From positions 1-64,000 of the forward strand of contig DKPO01000008.1 in NCBI GenBank assembly GCA_002471225.1: a DNA stretch of 64,000 nucleotides. The letters run 5' to 3'. The notes beneath the pieces are model-generated. The model was given only the letters and a program-made list of their open reading frames with translations, was not told the origin of the DNA and made no database searches. Each line of letters starts with the position of its first letter. Position 1 is the first letter of the stretch. The position numbers were made by a program, and so were the translations under genes. The stretch is from Porphyromonadaceae bacterium UBA7332. Lineage in GTDB: Bacteria; Bacteroidota; Bacteroidia; Bacteroidales; UBA7332. This document shows, piece by piece, positions 1 to 10,341 of this stretch.

Positions 1-78
1 ATGGAAGAGCTTGAAAAATATTGAGATCTGCAACAAACGGAAATGACACTGCCTGTGTTTGACTATCGTTATTATTGC

Positions 79-765
79 TCATTGACCCGTGTTTGTTTTC
101 TTTTTATAGATTTGTTTTAAGCAAAAATAGAAGATTCCGGAAAGTATATAGCCGACTGCTGCAAATAAGAAAATCTTTATTTGGAATTTATCGAATAAGA
201 GTATTGCCAGGAGAGTTCCTAATGCAAATGATATCATCAATGATATTTCAAAGCGGATTTTCCAACCCATATCTTTTTCACCTCTTAAGGCATAAGCTAT
301 GAATAGCCCCAGATCTGTAAATGTAGCGGTCATGTGTGTTGTGCGAAATCCTAACCCCCGATACGAACGAATCAGACCATTTTGTACTCCTAAACTAAAA
401 CTTAGGAAATAGATAAATAGATTTTCTTCATATAAAACGGTATTGAGCAAAAGCATAATTATGCCTATCCCGAACTGTACTTCCCCATATTTGCTTTCAA
501 GTTGGAATTCTTTGTTTTTATTAATTAAGGCTGCTACAGTACCTCCTAATATAAAGGATATACATAGAAATAAGAGCATGATCGTACTCCGATAGTAATG
601 AAGGGTTAAATTCTCTACTATGTAAGTAAGATTTCCTGTGTAATGAGAAAGAGAATAAGCATATGCGAGGAATCCACTCATATTTACATATGCACTAAGA
701 AGGCAGACGCTGTAGATCCAGATTTTTATCAATTGGTTCAGAGTATTATTTTCATTTGATATCAT
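79..765 (-). CDS. DUF1275 (YoaK-type) integral membrane protein
   Basis: The 228-residue product is very hydrophobic, with about six predicted membrane segments. Residues roughly 125-155 carry the family-typical stretch NGLIRSYRG followed by RTTHMTATFTDLG, which marks the YoaK/DUF1275 family of inner-membrane proteins. The molecular function of the family is not established. The length fits the family (about 220-240 residues). The ATG at 765 has no competing upstream start. A terminator-like hairpin at 798-836 separates it from the upstream peptidase gene, so it is probably transcribed on its own. Confidence 0.8.
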   Translation of the reverse strand: MISNENNTLNQLIKIWIYSVCLLSAYVNMSGFLAYAYSLSHYTGNLTYIVENLTLHYYRSTIMLLFLCISFILGGTVAALINKNKEFQLESKYGEVQFGIGIIMLLLNTVLYEENLFIYFLSFSLGVQNGLIRSYRGLGFRTTHMTATFTDLGLFIAYALRGEKDMGWKIRFEISLMISFALGTLLAILLFDKFQIKIFLFAAVGYILSGIFYFCLKQIYKKKTNTGQ

Positions 766-797
766 TGAGCAGAAGTATTGTTTTATTGTATAAAAAA

Positions 798-836
798 AAA
801 CTACCCGAAAAGTTTATGTAAACTCTCGGATAGTTT
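798..836 (-). terminator. Intrinsic terminator after the M60 peptidase gene
   Basis: An inverted repeat with arms of about 17 bases (one bulge) around the loop ATGT is followed on the minus strand by a run of T. It starts 12 bases after the M60 peptidase stop codon and lies before the DUF1275 start. It is A/T-flanked on both sides, but the gene order makes minus-strand use the relevant one. Confidence 0.75.
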
Positions 837-847
837 TCTTTTAGGAT

Positions 848-2512
848 CTATATTTCTAAAACGGTTTTTCTCTTTCCATTCCAACTTACAGCTTCAATTC
901 GATTGGCTCCTTCAGGCATTGCGACTAAAGTTGCTGAATTATCCTTGAATCCTGTTCCAGCCATTGTGATCTTGACTAAATCTTTACCGTTATATGTTTC
1001 GAAGACAACCACATTTTTCCAATCATTATGTGAGATGATCTTTTGTCCTTTCTCATTCTCAGATATGCCTTTGCCTTTCTGTCCTTTCACATTAAGTTTG
1101 TTTTTAAAAGCATCGACAGAATTACCACTGATATAGTAAATAACCGGAGACTCCGGTTTCTTGTATTTTGATGCATACTTTTTGAGGTCGTCACATTGCT
1201 TTTGAGTAATGGTCATTTGTCCTCTGCTATAATCGTCTAATTCACGATCTATAGGTTTTAACATACCGGCTTTTTCAAAGAATGTTGTAAGATCTTCTTT
1301 TTGTATATCACAGGCTAATTTCATGAACTCTAATTGCATTTCTCCATTGCTCAGATTGTCGTCTTGGTTATTCCGTATATTATGAATAATATCGGCATAA
1401 AGATCTTTATTACCTCTTAGTGCAGCTGTATAATATAATTGTAGTTGCCATAGTGGACAAAGCTTAACAAAATGATCTCCGCCATTTTCATAATCTTTCA
1501 TACGGTCCGGTCCTTTCTGACAAAGCCAATTCTGACCATTTAATACTCCATGATTTAAGTAAGCATTAAAACGACCTCCGTTTACATTACCGCTACCTTC
1601 TCCTCCATCTATCTTTTCATGTTCCAATCTTAAGTTTTCCGGGGCGTATAGATATTGTGTCCATGCTGAGAATACGTTATTGGTGACTTCAGTTGTTGAT
1701 ACCCATTTGAATCCGGGTCTTGTCTGATTAACATGACCAAACTCGTGAGCGATGCCCCATGAATCCTTTAAGACTTTATTGACATCAGCAAGACCTTTGA
1801 GAGTATTTCGGTGGAATGCCGCACCCATACCGTCTGCATGCATAAAGCCACCCCACATTGCTCTTCCGAACATGCGATTATCCGGGGCTTCATTGTATTT
1901 GTTTAATCCCATAAGATCGTGCTGAATGGTAATTATAGAGTCGTATTGGTTTATTAATCTTACTCCATCCTCGGGACAGTATTGACGAAGCTCCTCTGTA
2001 GAATAGGCAAGATGAACTTTTTTACCGATAATATCCAGTGTTGCACATTGTGCGTTTTTTAATAAGTTTTGCCATTCACTATTGTCGTCAGTGGCTACAT
2101 CAAAATAGCCATTTATTTTACCGCCTTTAATTTCTATCTGAATGGGTGAAGTCGTTTTATAATCAGGCGTATAAAATGATATGTATCCTAATCCATCTTT
2201 TTTGACGGTAATATCATTTATCCCCTCCTTTAGATCATAGTATGAATCACTGAATTCCGGACCAAAGTTTGTTATCCGCAATTTTATCTTTTGATTTTTG
2301 CTGTTGTTGACGTTTAGTGAAATCTGTTCTCCTTTTTGAAAGAAAATACCGGTAGGATTCTCAAAACGACTATAACCACTAGTCCGAAGTCGTTTTGCAA
2401 CATCTTCAACAGGTTCATAGGCCTTATAAGTTTGATTTCGGTAATTCTTGTTTTGAGCGAAGAGAAGTCCACAAACACATAGTCCACTAAGTAATAGATT
2501 AATTTTTTTCAT
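848..2512 (-). CDS. Secreted M60-family (enhancin/mucinase-like) zinc metallopeptidase
   Basis: The 554-residue product begins with a signal peptide ending near residue 20. Residues 256-260 read HEFGH, and Glu275 in the stretch TTEVTNN fits the third zinc ligand of the M60 pattern HExxH(8-28)E. M60 peptidases of gut bacteria and of insect viruses (enhancins) cut mucin-type glycoproteins. The C-terminal 130 residues form a beta-rich extension that could help bind substrate. The gene is divergent from the ECF sigma/SusCD locus across 381 bases, which suggests it belongs to the same glycan-utilisation programme. The family call is firm; the mucin substrate is inferred. Confidence 0.85.
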   Translation of the reverse strand: MKKINLLLSGLCVCGLLFAQNKNYRNQTYKAYEPVEDVAKRLRTSGYSRFENPTGIFFQKGEQISLNVNNSKNQKIKLRITNFGPEFSDSYYDLKEGINDITVKKDGLGYISFYTPDYKTTSPIQIEIKGGKINGYFDVATDDNSEWQNLLKNAQCATLDIIGKKVHLAYSTEELRQYCPEDGVRLINQYDSIITIQHDLMGLNKYNEAPDNRMFGRAMWGGFMHADGMGAAFHRNTLKGLADVNKVLKDSWGIAHEFGHVNQTRPGFKWVSTTEVTNNVFSAWTQYLYAPENLRLEHEKIDGGEGSGNVNGGRFNAYLNHGVLNGQNWLCQKGPDRMKDYENGGDHFVKLCPLWQLQLYYTAALRGNKDLYADIIHNIRNNQDDNLSNGEMQLEFMKLACDIQKEDLTTFFEKAGMLKPIDRELDDYSRGQMTITQKQCDDLKKYASKYKKPESPVIYYISGNSVDAFKNKLNVKGQKGKGISENEKGQKIISHNDWKNVVVFETYNGKDLVKITMAGTGFKDNSATLVAMPEGANRIEAVSWNGKRKTVLEI

Positions 2513-2893
2513 GTTCTTAATTTAAAAAGGTTTCGAATTGTTTCTGAATATGGTTGTAAAAATAGTAAATATTATCAAATAAGCAGTATTACTTACGATC
2601 AATATTAAAGAATAGTGGGTAACGTGATTTTTGGGATGTGCGTACAGATGCATAATTGAGATGATATATGTAATAATGAAAATTAATCTATATCGGTATA
2701 GATGGATATATACGTCCGATTAAATAGAATATCTATATATTTGAATAAATAAATGTATTGTTTTAAGAACAGGGAATCAAAATTATCAACAAGACTAAAT
2801 CATAATAAAAGCTAAATTTATAAGATGTATTTATAGGTAAAAAAGGAATATCCCCTCTTAATAAATATAAGCAAAGTTTAAACTATAATCTTA
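2513..2893. other. Divergent intergenic region between peptidase and sigma genes
   Basis: This 381-base AT-rich stretch has no credible gene and should hold the promoters of both flanking genes. I see no -33/-7 pair of good quality. A small inverted repeat, ATCTATA-TCGG-TATAGAT, at 2686-2703 could be an operator, but arms of seven bases in AT-rich DNA are weak evidence. Confidence 0.4.
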
Positions 2894-3487
2894 ATGAGCA
2901 TAAACAGTGCGGAGATGCAAAATCTGATATACAGAGTATCTCATGATGACAAAAAGGCGTTTGAGGAATTATTTGACTTGTTTTATGATGATATATATAA
3001 ATTTGTTCGATATTTCGTTTCGGAAATAGATGCGGAAGATATTGTATCAGAGTCTTTTATATCTGTATGGCGAAACAGAGGGAGATTAAATCTGGTTACA
3101 GATTTTAAAGCCTATATCTATACAATAGCCAGGAATTTGTCTTATTCTTTTCTTCATCCGAATAATCGAATCGTGAATGTGTCCTTAGATGAATTGCCTG
3201 TATCGTTTGATATAGATTATTCAAAAGTTGATACAGATCTATTAAGAGATGAAGCGGATTTCGTATATAAAGAGGCGTTAAATTCATTGCCTGAGAAATG
3301 TAAATTAATTTTTCTCATGGTAAGAGAGGATAATCTTAAGCATAAAGAGATTGCTGAGATATTGCAGATTTCAGTTGGAACAATAGAGCAACAAATGAAT
3401 ATAGCAATAAAGAAACTTGTAGAAGCAATAAAGATTTATAGTCCTGAGATTAAAGATAAATATAGTAGAAAATATACAGCTGTATAA
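2894..3487 (+). CDS. ECF-type RNA polymerase sigma factor of the SusCD locus
   Basis: The 197-residue product has sigma region 2 at about residues 12-80 (AFEELFDLFYDDIY, then DAEDIVSESFISVW) and region 4 at about 130-185 (LPEKCKLIFLMVRE, then HKEIAEILQISVGTIEQQM). The length and layout match the Bacteroidetes sigma-70 family that works with FecR-type anti-sigma factors. A FecR gene begins 12 bases downstream, followed by an STN-domain SusC. The expected role is to switch on the locus when the outer-membrane transporter binds its glycan. Pathway assignment rests on this gene order. Confidence 0.92.
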   Translation: MSINSAEMQNLIYRVSHDDKKAFEELFDLFYDDIYKFVRYFVSEIDAEDIVSESFISVWRNRGRLNLVTDFKAYIYTIARNLSYSFLHPNNRIVNVSLDELPVSFDIDYSKVDTDLLRDEADFVYKEALNSLPEKCKLIFLMVREDNLKHKEIAEILQISVGTIEQQMNIAIKKLVEAIKIYSPEIKDKYSRKYTAV

Positions 3488-3499
3488 TGAATTTATTTT

Positions 3500-4450
3500 A
3501 TGCGTAAAGAAAATATACTTAAAGAGCTAAAAGGGGAAAAATCCAATATATACTATCAGGTTCTTCAGATCGTCAATGCAATAAGCGGCCCTGCCAGGAA
3601 AGAAGAAATTCGAAATAAAAAGCATTTAATCAGAAGTAAGATACTGAATGAAATAGACAAAGAGCCTGATCATTCAAGATACAGAGATCTGCGTATAGCT
3701 TTTATCTCTGTTGCGGCCACCCTTGTTGTTATTGGTTTTTCTTTATTTTTCTTTATAGATCGGGATTCAGATAAGGAATTAAAACAGGTATCTCAAAACA
3801 TTGAAATGTACTCTCCTTTTGGGCTGATAACGAAAGTAACTCTGCCGGATGGTTCAAAAGTAACTCTGAATAATAACTCAAGAATATCATATCCGATTTC
3901 ATTTTCTAAGGCAAAGAGAGAGGTTACTCTTTCCGGTGAAGCGTATTTTGATATACAAAAAGAGGAAAACAGACCATTTATAGTTAAGTCGCATGGATTG
4001 GATGTCCGGGTTTTAGGTACAAAATTCAATGTGAAATCTTATGAAGATCATAGCGAAACAATCGTTTCGTTATGTGAAGGATCGGTACAGGTTATGTCAG
4101 ATACCGATCAGACTTCTATGAAATTAGAACCAGGCGATCAGTTATTGTTGAACCGGCGGAATGGAGATATGAATCGGTCGAAGGTAAATACGAGTTTATG
4201 CACGTCCTGGTTAGGGGGGCATTTATTATATCGGAATCAATCCCTCAGATATATATTTAATGATTTGGAGAATAGATTTAATGTGAAAATTCAATGCTCA
4301 GATTCCCAGGTTTTATCGGGGAATTATTATGTATCCTTTTCTCATGGGGAGACATTGGAATATATAATGGATTTATTGAGCTATAAGCGTAACTGGACCT
4401 ATAAGAAATTAAAGAACGATCACGAAATAATAATAGAGAAAAGGAAATAA
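3500..4450 (+). CDS. FecR-family anti-sigma factor
   Basis: The 316-residue product has a cytoplasmic N-terminal part, one membrane segment at about residues 74-94, a periplasmic FecR domain at about 105-205 (TLPDGSKVTLNNNSRISYP, GEAYFDI, VKSHGLDVRVLGTKFNV) and a C-terminal DUF4974-like domain from about 240. In this family the periplasmic part contacts the STN domain of the partner TonB-dependent transporter and the cytoplasmic part controls the sigma factor. It lies between the sigma gene and susC, as is usual for trans-envelope signalling loci. Confidence 0.93.
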   Translation: MRKENILKELKGEKSNIYYQVLQIVNAISGPARKEEIRNKKHLIRSKILNEIDKEPDHSRYRDLRIAFISVAATLVVIGFSLFFFIDRDSDKELKQVSQNIEMYSPFGLITKVTLPDGSKVTLNNNSRISYPISFSKAKREVTLSGEAYFDIQKEENRPFIVKSHGLDVRVLGTKFNVKSYEDHSETIVSLCEGSVQVMSDTDQTSMKLEPGDQLLLNRRNGDMNRSKVNTSLCTSWLGGHLLYRNQSLRYIFNDLENRFNVKIQCSDSQVLSGNYYVSFSHGETLEYIMDLLSYKRNWTYKKLKNDHEIIIEKRK

Positions 4451-4503
4451 TAAGATATCGTTAAAATCTAAATATACACATGTAATTCTATTAAAACTAG
4501 AAA

Positions 4504-7500
4504 ATGAAGAACCAAAGAAAGAAATCCGACAGAAGTTGGATGCCACAAGGAGCTAAACGCTTAGGTGCCGTTTTAGCTGTAAGCAGTATGACGTTGGTTA
4601 TGTCTGCTCAATCAAAAGTGCCTATTATTAATTTAGATCTGACAAATGTCACTTTGACAGAAATATTTGATAATATAGAGAAGCAGTCCCGTTTTTCCAT
4701 TTTATTGAAAAATGACGAAGTAGATATAAATAAAAAAGTATCAGTATCAGTTAAGGATAAGCCTTTAGATGAGGTTTTAAACTCATTGCTTGCATCTCAA
4801 AATCTGACTTGTGAGATAAAAGATAAGCATATTGTCATTGTTCCTGCATCGAATCAAAAAAATCAGAAAGGGAATAAATCACTTATTAAGGGTATTGTAG
4901 TTGATGAAAATGGAGAACCTATTATGGGCGCAACTATCATCGAAGAGGGTACGACAAATGGGACTACTACGGATCTGGATGGTAACTTTTCTATGGAGGC
5001 AACTCCATCATCTTCTTTGAAATTCTCTTATATAGGCTTTGTTTCTAAGGTGGTAAAGCCGGGGAATAATAAAGATCTGAGAGTAGTTATGCAAGATAAC
5101 TCTAAAGAGTTGGATGAGGTGATTGTTGTTGGTTATGGATCGAATACAAAGCGCTCCATGATTTCGTCGGTTTCGTCGGTTGATACAAAACAGATGAAAA
5201 ATATACCTGTTTCGAATATCACTCAAGGTTTAGCAGGTCGTTCTCCCGGGCTTATTGTTAAAGCAAATGGTGGTGGATTAAACCAGAAAAGTACCATATC
5301 TATTCGCGGAGGTAGTACTCCTTTAGTCGTAATAGATGGTGTCATTCGCTCATATGATGATTTTACAGCTTTGGCACCTGAAGATATAGAGTCTTTGTCT
5401 ATATTGAAAGATGCTTCAGCGACAGCTGTATATGGTTCGCGAGCTGCTAATGGTATTTTGCAGATAACAACGAGAAGAGGAAAAGATGGAACTAAACCAC
5501 AGATTGATTATAACTATAATTTGAGCTTTTCACAACCGGGTATCATGCCGGATAAATTGAACTCTTACGAGAGAGCTTACTATAGAAATGAGGCTGCTCG
5601 AAATGATGGCGCTGCATTACCATTTACGGAAGAAGATCTGATGCATTATAAAAATGGCACAGATCCGTTAGGACATCCTGATACAGATTGGCGTAGAGTC
5701 GTCTTGAGAAATTTTGCACCGCAGCAAAAACACAATATACAATTATCCGGAGGTTCAGAGATTAATAATTTCTTTGTTTCGCTTGGGCGTCTGGATCAGG
5801 GATCATTATACAGAAGCGGTACGCATAATTTGGATCGAACAAACTTTCGTCTGAATCAGACAAGTAAAATCCAGTCTGTCGGATTGAAGGTCTCGTCTCA
5901 GATCGATGGATATATTGAGAATTATGATCACCCGTTTACTTCGACAGCCAGTAGTCCTTATGGTGTCTTTTTAGCTATCCAGGATCAGGCTCCATGGATG
6001 TTAGCAAAGAATCTTCACGGTATGCCTTATATAACAAATCATAATCCTTTTGCAGATACCTCTAAAGAAGCAGGATATACTAAGACAAAAAAGAATGTAG
6101 CGAATGGTTTGCTGGCTCTGGACTGGGCTTTGCCATGGGTTGACGGTTTGCATTTAAAAGGAAATGGAAATTTCCGGTACATTGGTGAAGAACAAAAAGA
6201 TTGGAGAAAGGATGCACCTCAATATGAATGGGATTCATTTGAGCCTCAGGTTGGTTCTATTCCTCAGTTGTATAAAAAAATGGCTACAGGCTATAGTTAT
6301 ACTCTTCAATTTTTAGCTGATTATACTAAGACATTCGGAAAACACTCGATTTCTGCTTTAGGGGGCTATGAGGCAACATACGGATTTGCTTCTATGATTT
6401 GGGCTTCACGTGATACTTATCAATTTGATATTGATCAAATAGGAGCGGGACCTGAGTCAACTATGAAAAATGGTGGGTCAGAGAGCGAATCAGGTAGAGC
6501 CGGCTTTGTCGGTCAAGCGAAATATAACTATGATAACCGCTATTTTGTGGAAGGTAGTATTCGTTATGACGGAAGTGATAATTTTCCTAAACATAAGCGT
6601 TGGGGAACTTTCTATTCGGGATCTTTAGGATGGTCTGTAGCTGACGAAGCTTTCTTTGAAACCATACGTGAAAAAAATATTTTCAATACACTGAAATTAC
6701 GTGGATCTTATGGTGAAGTCGGATTAGACAACTGGGATGATCCGTATAATATTGGTCGCTTTGCATATATTACTTCTTATTCTCAGAACGGTGAATCTTA
6801 TGTAATCGGAAATGTAATGCAACCCGGATTTAGTGAAGGTTCAATCCCGAGTCCGGATATTACATGGTTTACAACTAAGCAAGTTGATATTGGGGTAGAT
6901 TTCAGTTCGTTAAATAATCAGCTTTATGGCTCTGTAGATTATTTCTATTATCAGACAAAAGGGTTCTTGTATCAACCGGATCAGTTAACAACGGGATACG
7001 TTGATCCTTTAGGAATGGCATTGCCAAAAGTATCTACAGATGGAGAGCATCGCAGAGCGGGATGGGAGTTTCAGTTAGGTTATCGCAATACAATTGGTAA
7101 AGTAGAATATAATGTAAGTGCAAACTACACGATGTTTGACCAGCTCTGGGCTAATAATCCTCATGAAAGTTTAGAAAGTAAGAAAAATCCGTATAAACGC
7201 ACAACTCAACAAAAAGGATATTGGGGTGTGGGGTATAAAAACTTAGGCTATTATACGAGTCCTGAAGATGTTTATAATAGTGTTAAACGCACCAACTCTA
7301 CAAATTTAGTGGCCGGTGATGTAAAATACTATGATTTTAATGGGGATGGTGTAATTGATGGTCAGGATCAGATTCGTATAGGAAAAGATGGCTTTCCAAG
7401 AGGAAATTATGGTATTAATCTTGGAGTAAGATACAAAGGCTTTTCAGTAAATGTCTTGTTCCAGGGGGCTACTCGTTACGATATGGAATTAGGAGGTGCT

Positions 7501-7890
7501 GTTAAAATGAATGCGGGTAATACCGGGACTACACCTATTTATGACTTCCAGCGAGATTATTGGACTCCGGGTAACACAAATGCGATGTTCCCGCGTCTTG
7601 TTTCAGCAGCCAGTGTAAATGGTAACAATAATCAGGTAACCAGTGATTTCTGGTTGGTGAATGGTGCATATTTCAGATTGAAAGATGTGCAGTTAATGTA
7701 TGATTTCAAAAATACGCTGTTGAGAAAAGTAAACTGGTTGTCAACGCTGAATATCGCTTTAACAGGTCAGAATATTTTTACTATTTCTGAAGCGACTAAA
7801 TACGGATTAGACCCTGAAAACGCGAGTACAAATAATTACGCTTATCCAATGGAAAGAACAATCGGTATGAGCGTAAATATAGGATTTTAA
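4504..7890 (+). CDS. SusC/RagA-type TonB-dependent glycan transporter with STN domain
   Basis: The 1128-residue outer-membrane protein has an N-terminal signal sequence, an STN (secretin/TonB N-terminal) domain at about residues 38-118, a carboxypeptidase-regulatory-like beta sandwich at about 128-200, the characteristic DELDEVIVVGYG segment at about 203-213, a plug domain and a long beta barrel ending in the aromatic strand RTIGMSVNIGF. The STN domain is the part that signals to FecR, so this SusC probably reports substrate binding as well as importing oligosaccharides. It is paired with susD, 16 bases downstream. Confidence 0.95.
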   Translation: MKNQRKKSDRSWMPQGAKRLGAVLAVSSMTLVMSAQSKVPIINLDLTNVTLTEIFDNIEKQSRFSILLKNDEVDINKKVSVSVKDKPLDEVLNSLLASQNLTCEIKDKHIVIVPASNQKNQKGNKSLIKGIVVDENGEPIMGATIIEEGTTNGTTTDLDGNFSMEATPSSSLKFSYIGFVSKVVKPGNNKDLRVVMQDNSKELDEVIVVGYGSNTKRSMISSVSSVDTKQMKNIPVSNITQGLAGRSPGLIVKANGGGLNQKSTISIRGGSTPLVVIDGVIRSYDDFTALAPEDIESLSILKDASATAVYGSRAANGILQITTRRGKDGTKPQIDYNYNLSFSQPGIMPDKLNSYERAYYRNEAARNDGAALPFTEEDLMHYKNGTDPLGHPDTDWRRVVLRNFAPQQKHNIQLSGGSEINNFFVSLGRLDQGSLYRSGTHNLDRTNFRLNQTSKIQSVGLKVSSQIDGYIENYDHPFTSTASSPYGVFLAIQDQAPWMLAKNLHGMPYITNHNPFADTSKEAGYTKTKKNVANGLLALDWALPWVDGLHLKGNGNFRYIGEEQKDWRKDAPQYEWDSFEPQVGSIPQLYKKMATGYSYTLQFLADYTKTFGKHSISALGGYEATYGFASMIWASRDTYQFDIDQIGAGPESTMKNGGSESESGRAGFVGQAKYNYDNRYFVEGSIRYDGSDNFPKHKRWGTFYSGSLGWSVADEAFFETIREKNIFNTLKLRGSYGEVGLDNWDDPYNIGRFAYITSYSQNGESYVIGNVMQPGFSEGSIPSPDITWFTTKQVDIGVDFSSLNNQLYGSVDYFYYQTKGFLYQPDQLTTGYVDPLGMALPKVSTDGEHRRAGWEFQLGYRNTIGKVEYNVSANYTMFDQLWANNPHESLESKKNPYKRTTQQKGYWGVGYKNLGYYTSPEDVYNSVKRTNSTNLVAGDVKYYDFNGDGVIDGQDQIRIGKDGFPRGNYGINLGVRYKGFSVNVLFQGATRYDMELGGAVKMNAGNTGTTPIYDFQRDYWTPGNTNAMFPRLVSAASVNGNNNQVTSDFWLVNGAYFRLKDVQLMYDFKNTLLRKVNWLSTLNIALTGQNIFTISEATKYGLDPENASTNNYAYPMERTIGMSVNIGF

Positions 7891-7906
7891 TTAAAAGAAT
7901 ATACCA

Positions 7907-9811
7907 ATGAGAAAAAATATAAAAACCGGATTAGTATCTATTCTGGGTTTAACCATGATGGTTTCATGCAACGTTATGGACACACAACCATTTGAATCTT
8001 ATGACGAGGATTTAGTGTGGGGGTCGAAAAGTACGATTGATGCGTTTGTTTTTGAGACATATAATAGTACTGTAGCATTGTATGCCGGGGGATTTCCTAC
8101 AAGCGAAGGCTGGACTCCTAATGGTATTAAAAGTGACTTGTCAAATACAGATGTTTATCCCTTAGAGCGTTTTGATCGTTACTATGATTCAGGTTTTAAC
8201 CGATTTGGAGCTTTACGCAGATGTAATATGATCATTGAGAAATCGGCAGCATCGGATGGGTTGTCCGAACTTCAGAAAACTGAATTAATAGCAGAGGGCC
8301 ATATGTTAAGAGGTTTGATTTATTATAATCAGGCACAAAGAATGGGACGATTTATTCCAATTCAAAAAGTCCTGCAACCTTCAGACTCATTAACCTTTAA
8401 GACTCCTCTGACACAGGATATAGCGGAGAGCTATAAATTGATAATGGAAGATTTCGATAAGGCTATAGCAGGTTTGCCTGAAACATCAGCCAGTGGACGA
8501 TTAAATAAATATGCTGCAATGGCATACAAATCGGAAGCAGCTTTGCAAGCATATGCTTATACAAAGGATTCTAAGTATTTAGACATGGCAATCGATGTCA
8601 GTACGCAAATTATAGAGTCGGGGCGTTATGAAATCGATCCTAATTATGGAGATATGTTTTTGTCGGCCGGGAAATTCTCATCTGAAATCATATTAGGGTA
8701 TTACCGGTTAGATAAAAATACATCATTTGCGTCTTTTCAGGAATTAATAAATATGGTTCCTAATATAAAAAATGATGAGGTGAAAGGCGTTCAAGGCTCT
8801 CCATTATTTAAAAATGCAAGTGGAATGACGTTTGAAGGCTGGGCTACATTTTTTCCGACACAAGAAATGGTTGATCAATATTTAGCAATTGATGTGGAAA
8901 CCGGTGAAGCTAAAGCATGGGATGAGACTTCGCAATTTAAAAGAAGCGTGAAAAATGATTTATCTAATCTGACGTTGGGATGCTTTACAACTATAGGTGC
9001 TAATGTTCCGAATGAAGAGGATATGTCCGGAGTAAATGCCAAAGGGCCGATTTTGAATAAAGCAGGATTGGTTACTGATGATTCGAATATTTCAGAGTTA
9101 ATGTATCAGAATCGGGATAAAAGGTTTTATGCGACTATTGTCTATGATTCTTGCAGATGGTTTCAGGATGAAATTATTACGACTTGCTGTCAGGGTAATG
9201 CATGGGCTGCGGTAAGAAAAGGTCTGGGTGCACCACAAGATGATTCGTGGTACACAACCGCTACGGGATATTATTGGCGTAAAGGTGTTTATGAACCTAA
9301 GCCACGAGCATTTCATAGTGCTAAAACGGATTTCCATTTAGTGCTAAAACGTCTGGGTGAAATTTATCTGAATCGGGCAGAAGCATATCTGTTGAAAGGT
9401 AATATCGCTGCAGCAGTTGCTGATTTAAATGTTACCCGGGTGCAGCATGGAGGTTTACCTGCAGCAGAGATAAGTAGTTCAGAAAACGCATGGGCTGATT
9501 ATATTCGTGAAAGAAGAGTAGATATGGCTATGGAAGGGGATCTGTATTTTACTTATCTGAGATGGGGGCAATATGGAGGATACGCAAATTATGGAGCAAC
9601 TCCGGGATCACCAATCAAAGATTTGAATAAACCAGTTCATAAAATTCAAATTTCAAAAGACAGAAAACGATTCTTTACAGCACAAGTTGTTCGGAATGGA
9701 GCATGGGAAAGAACCTTTACCGAGAAACGTTATTTATTCCCGATTCCTCAGGGCCAATTAGATAAACGTGCCGCAAGTGGCATTTTTGATGAACAAAATC
9801 CACTTTGGTGA
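7907..9811 (+). CDS. SusD/RagB-type glycan-binding lipoprotein
   Basis: The 634-residue product starts with a lipoprotein signal whose lipobox MVSC puts the acylated Cys at position 21. The body has the SusD layout: an N-terminal SusD-like region, TPR-like helices (AEGHMLRGLIYYNQAQRMG at about residues 130-148) and a C-terminal stretch with IYLNRAEAYLLKG and YIRERRVDMAMEG, then YLFPIPQ near the end. SusD proteins cap the SusC barrel at the cell surface and bind the incoming oligosaccharide. It directly follows its SusC partner. Confidence 0.94.
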   Translation: MRKNIKTGLVSILGLTMMVSCNVMDTQPFESYDEDLVWGSKSTIDAFVFETYNSTVALYAGGFPTSEGWTPNGIKSDLSNTDVYPLERFDRYYDSGFNRFGALRRCNMIIEKSAASDGLSELQKTELIAEGHMLRGLIYYNQAQRMGRFIPIQKVLQPSDSLTFKTPLTQDIAESYKLIMEDFDKAIAGLPETSASGRLNKYAAMAYKSEAALQAYAYTKDSKYLDMAIDVSTQIIESGRYEIDPNYGDMFLSAGKFSSEIILGYYRLDKNTSFASFQELINMVPNIKNDEVKGVQGSPLFKNASGMTFEGWATFFPTQEMVDQYLAIDVETGEAKAWDETSQFKRSVKNDLSNLTLGCFTTIGANVPNEEDMSGVNAKGPILNKAGLVTDDSNISELMYQNRDKRFYATIVYDSCRWFQDEIITTCCQGNAWAAVRKGLGAPQDDSWYTTATGYYWRKGVYEPKPRAFHSAKTDFHLVLKRLGEIYLNRAEAYLLKGNIAAAVADLNVTRVQHGGLPAAEISSSENAWADYIRERRVDMAMEGDLYFTYLRWGQYGGYANYGATPGSPIKDLNKPVHKIQISKDRKRFFTAQVVRNGAWERTFTEKRYLFPIPQGQLDKRAASGIFDEQNPLW

Positions 9812-9825
9812 TAAAAAATAAAACA

Positions 9826-10302
9826 ATGAAGAATAAATTATATGCATTGATGTTGTTGATGACATGTCTTTTTACATCATGTCTGACAGCAGGATTAGAG
9901 AATCTGCCTGAATTTGAAGAGGCAAATATAACAGGTGTTCAGAAAGTTGAATATCGTTATATCAGTGATCAGTTGTCACCAACAGATAATAAGCCCATAG
10001 TCAAATATGTGGATCTTTCCAGACAGACTAATATTGATACTAAAACAAATACTGTATCAATTAGCGTAACCGTTCCCGTTGCTAATCCTAGTTCTTTTCC
10101 AGAAGAGGAGCGCGACAAATGTTCCGCTTCCAATATTGCTGTTATGGTTTCAATCTCAACAGCTGCCCGTGTTTTTCCTGTAGGAGACTCTCCTAAATTT
10201 GGAGTTCCAGGCAATTGGAGTAAGCCTAATAAGTATATTGTTCAGGCAGGAGATGGAACAAAGAAAGAATGGATTGTTCAAGTTGTTAGTTTTATAAAAT
10301 AA
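9826..10302 (+). CDS. Small SusCD-linked lipoprotein, DUF5018-like
   Basis: I use the ATG at 9826 instead of a TTG at 9805 that would overlap the susD stop. The ATG gives a clean lipoprotein signal with lipobox FTSC and acylated Cys19. The 158-residue product ends in a beta-rich region with the pattern YIVQAGDGTKKEWIVQV, which resembles the DUF5018 domain seen in small lipoproteins encoded after SusCD pairs. Such proteins are thought to be surface glycan-binding or accessory factors. The assignment rests on position, the lipobox and this C-terminal pattern. Confidence 0.65.
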   Translation: MKNKLYALMLLMTCLFTSCLTAGLENLPEFEEANITGVQKVEYRYISDQLSPTDNKPIVKYVDLSRQTNIDTKTNTVSISVTVPVANPSSFPEEERDKCSASNIAVMVSISTAARVFPVGDSPKFGVPGNWSKPNKYIVQAGDGTKKEWIVQVVSFIK

Positions 10303-10341
10303 TTAAGTTTATGAATTATTAAATTTTTAGGTATCGTGTTG

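Noticed and set aside
1..46. 3' end of a plus-strand gene at the window start
   Set aside because: Two frames give plausible short tails (ending at 24 or 46), but a few codons cannot be tied to any family.
9805..9825. TTG start of the SusD-linked lipoprotein
   Set aside because: It overlaps the SusD stop and puts residues before the lipoprotein signal; the ATG at 9826 is cleaner.
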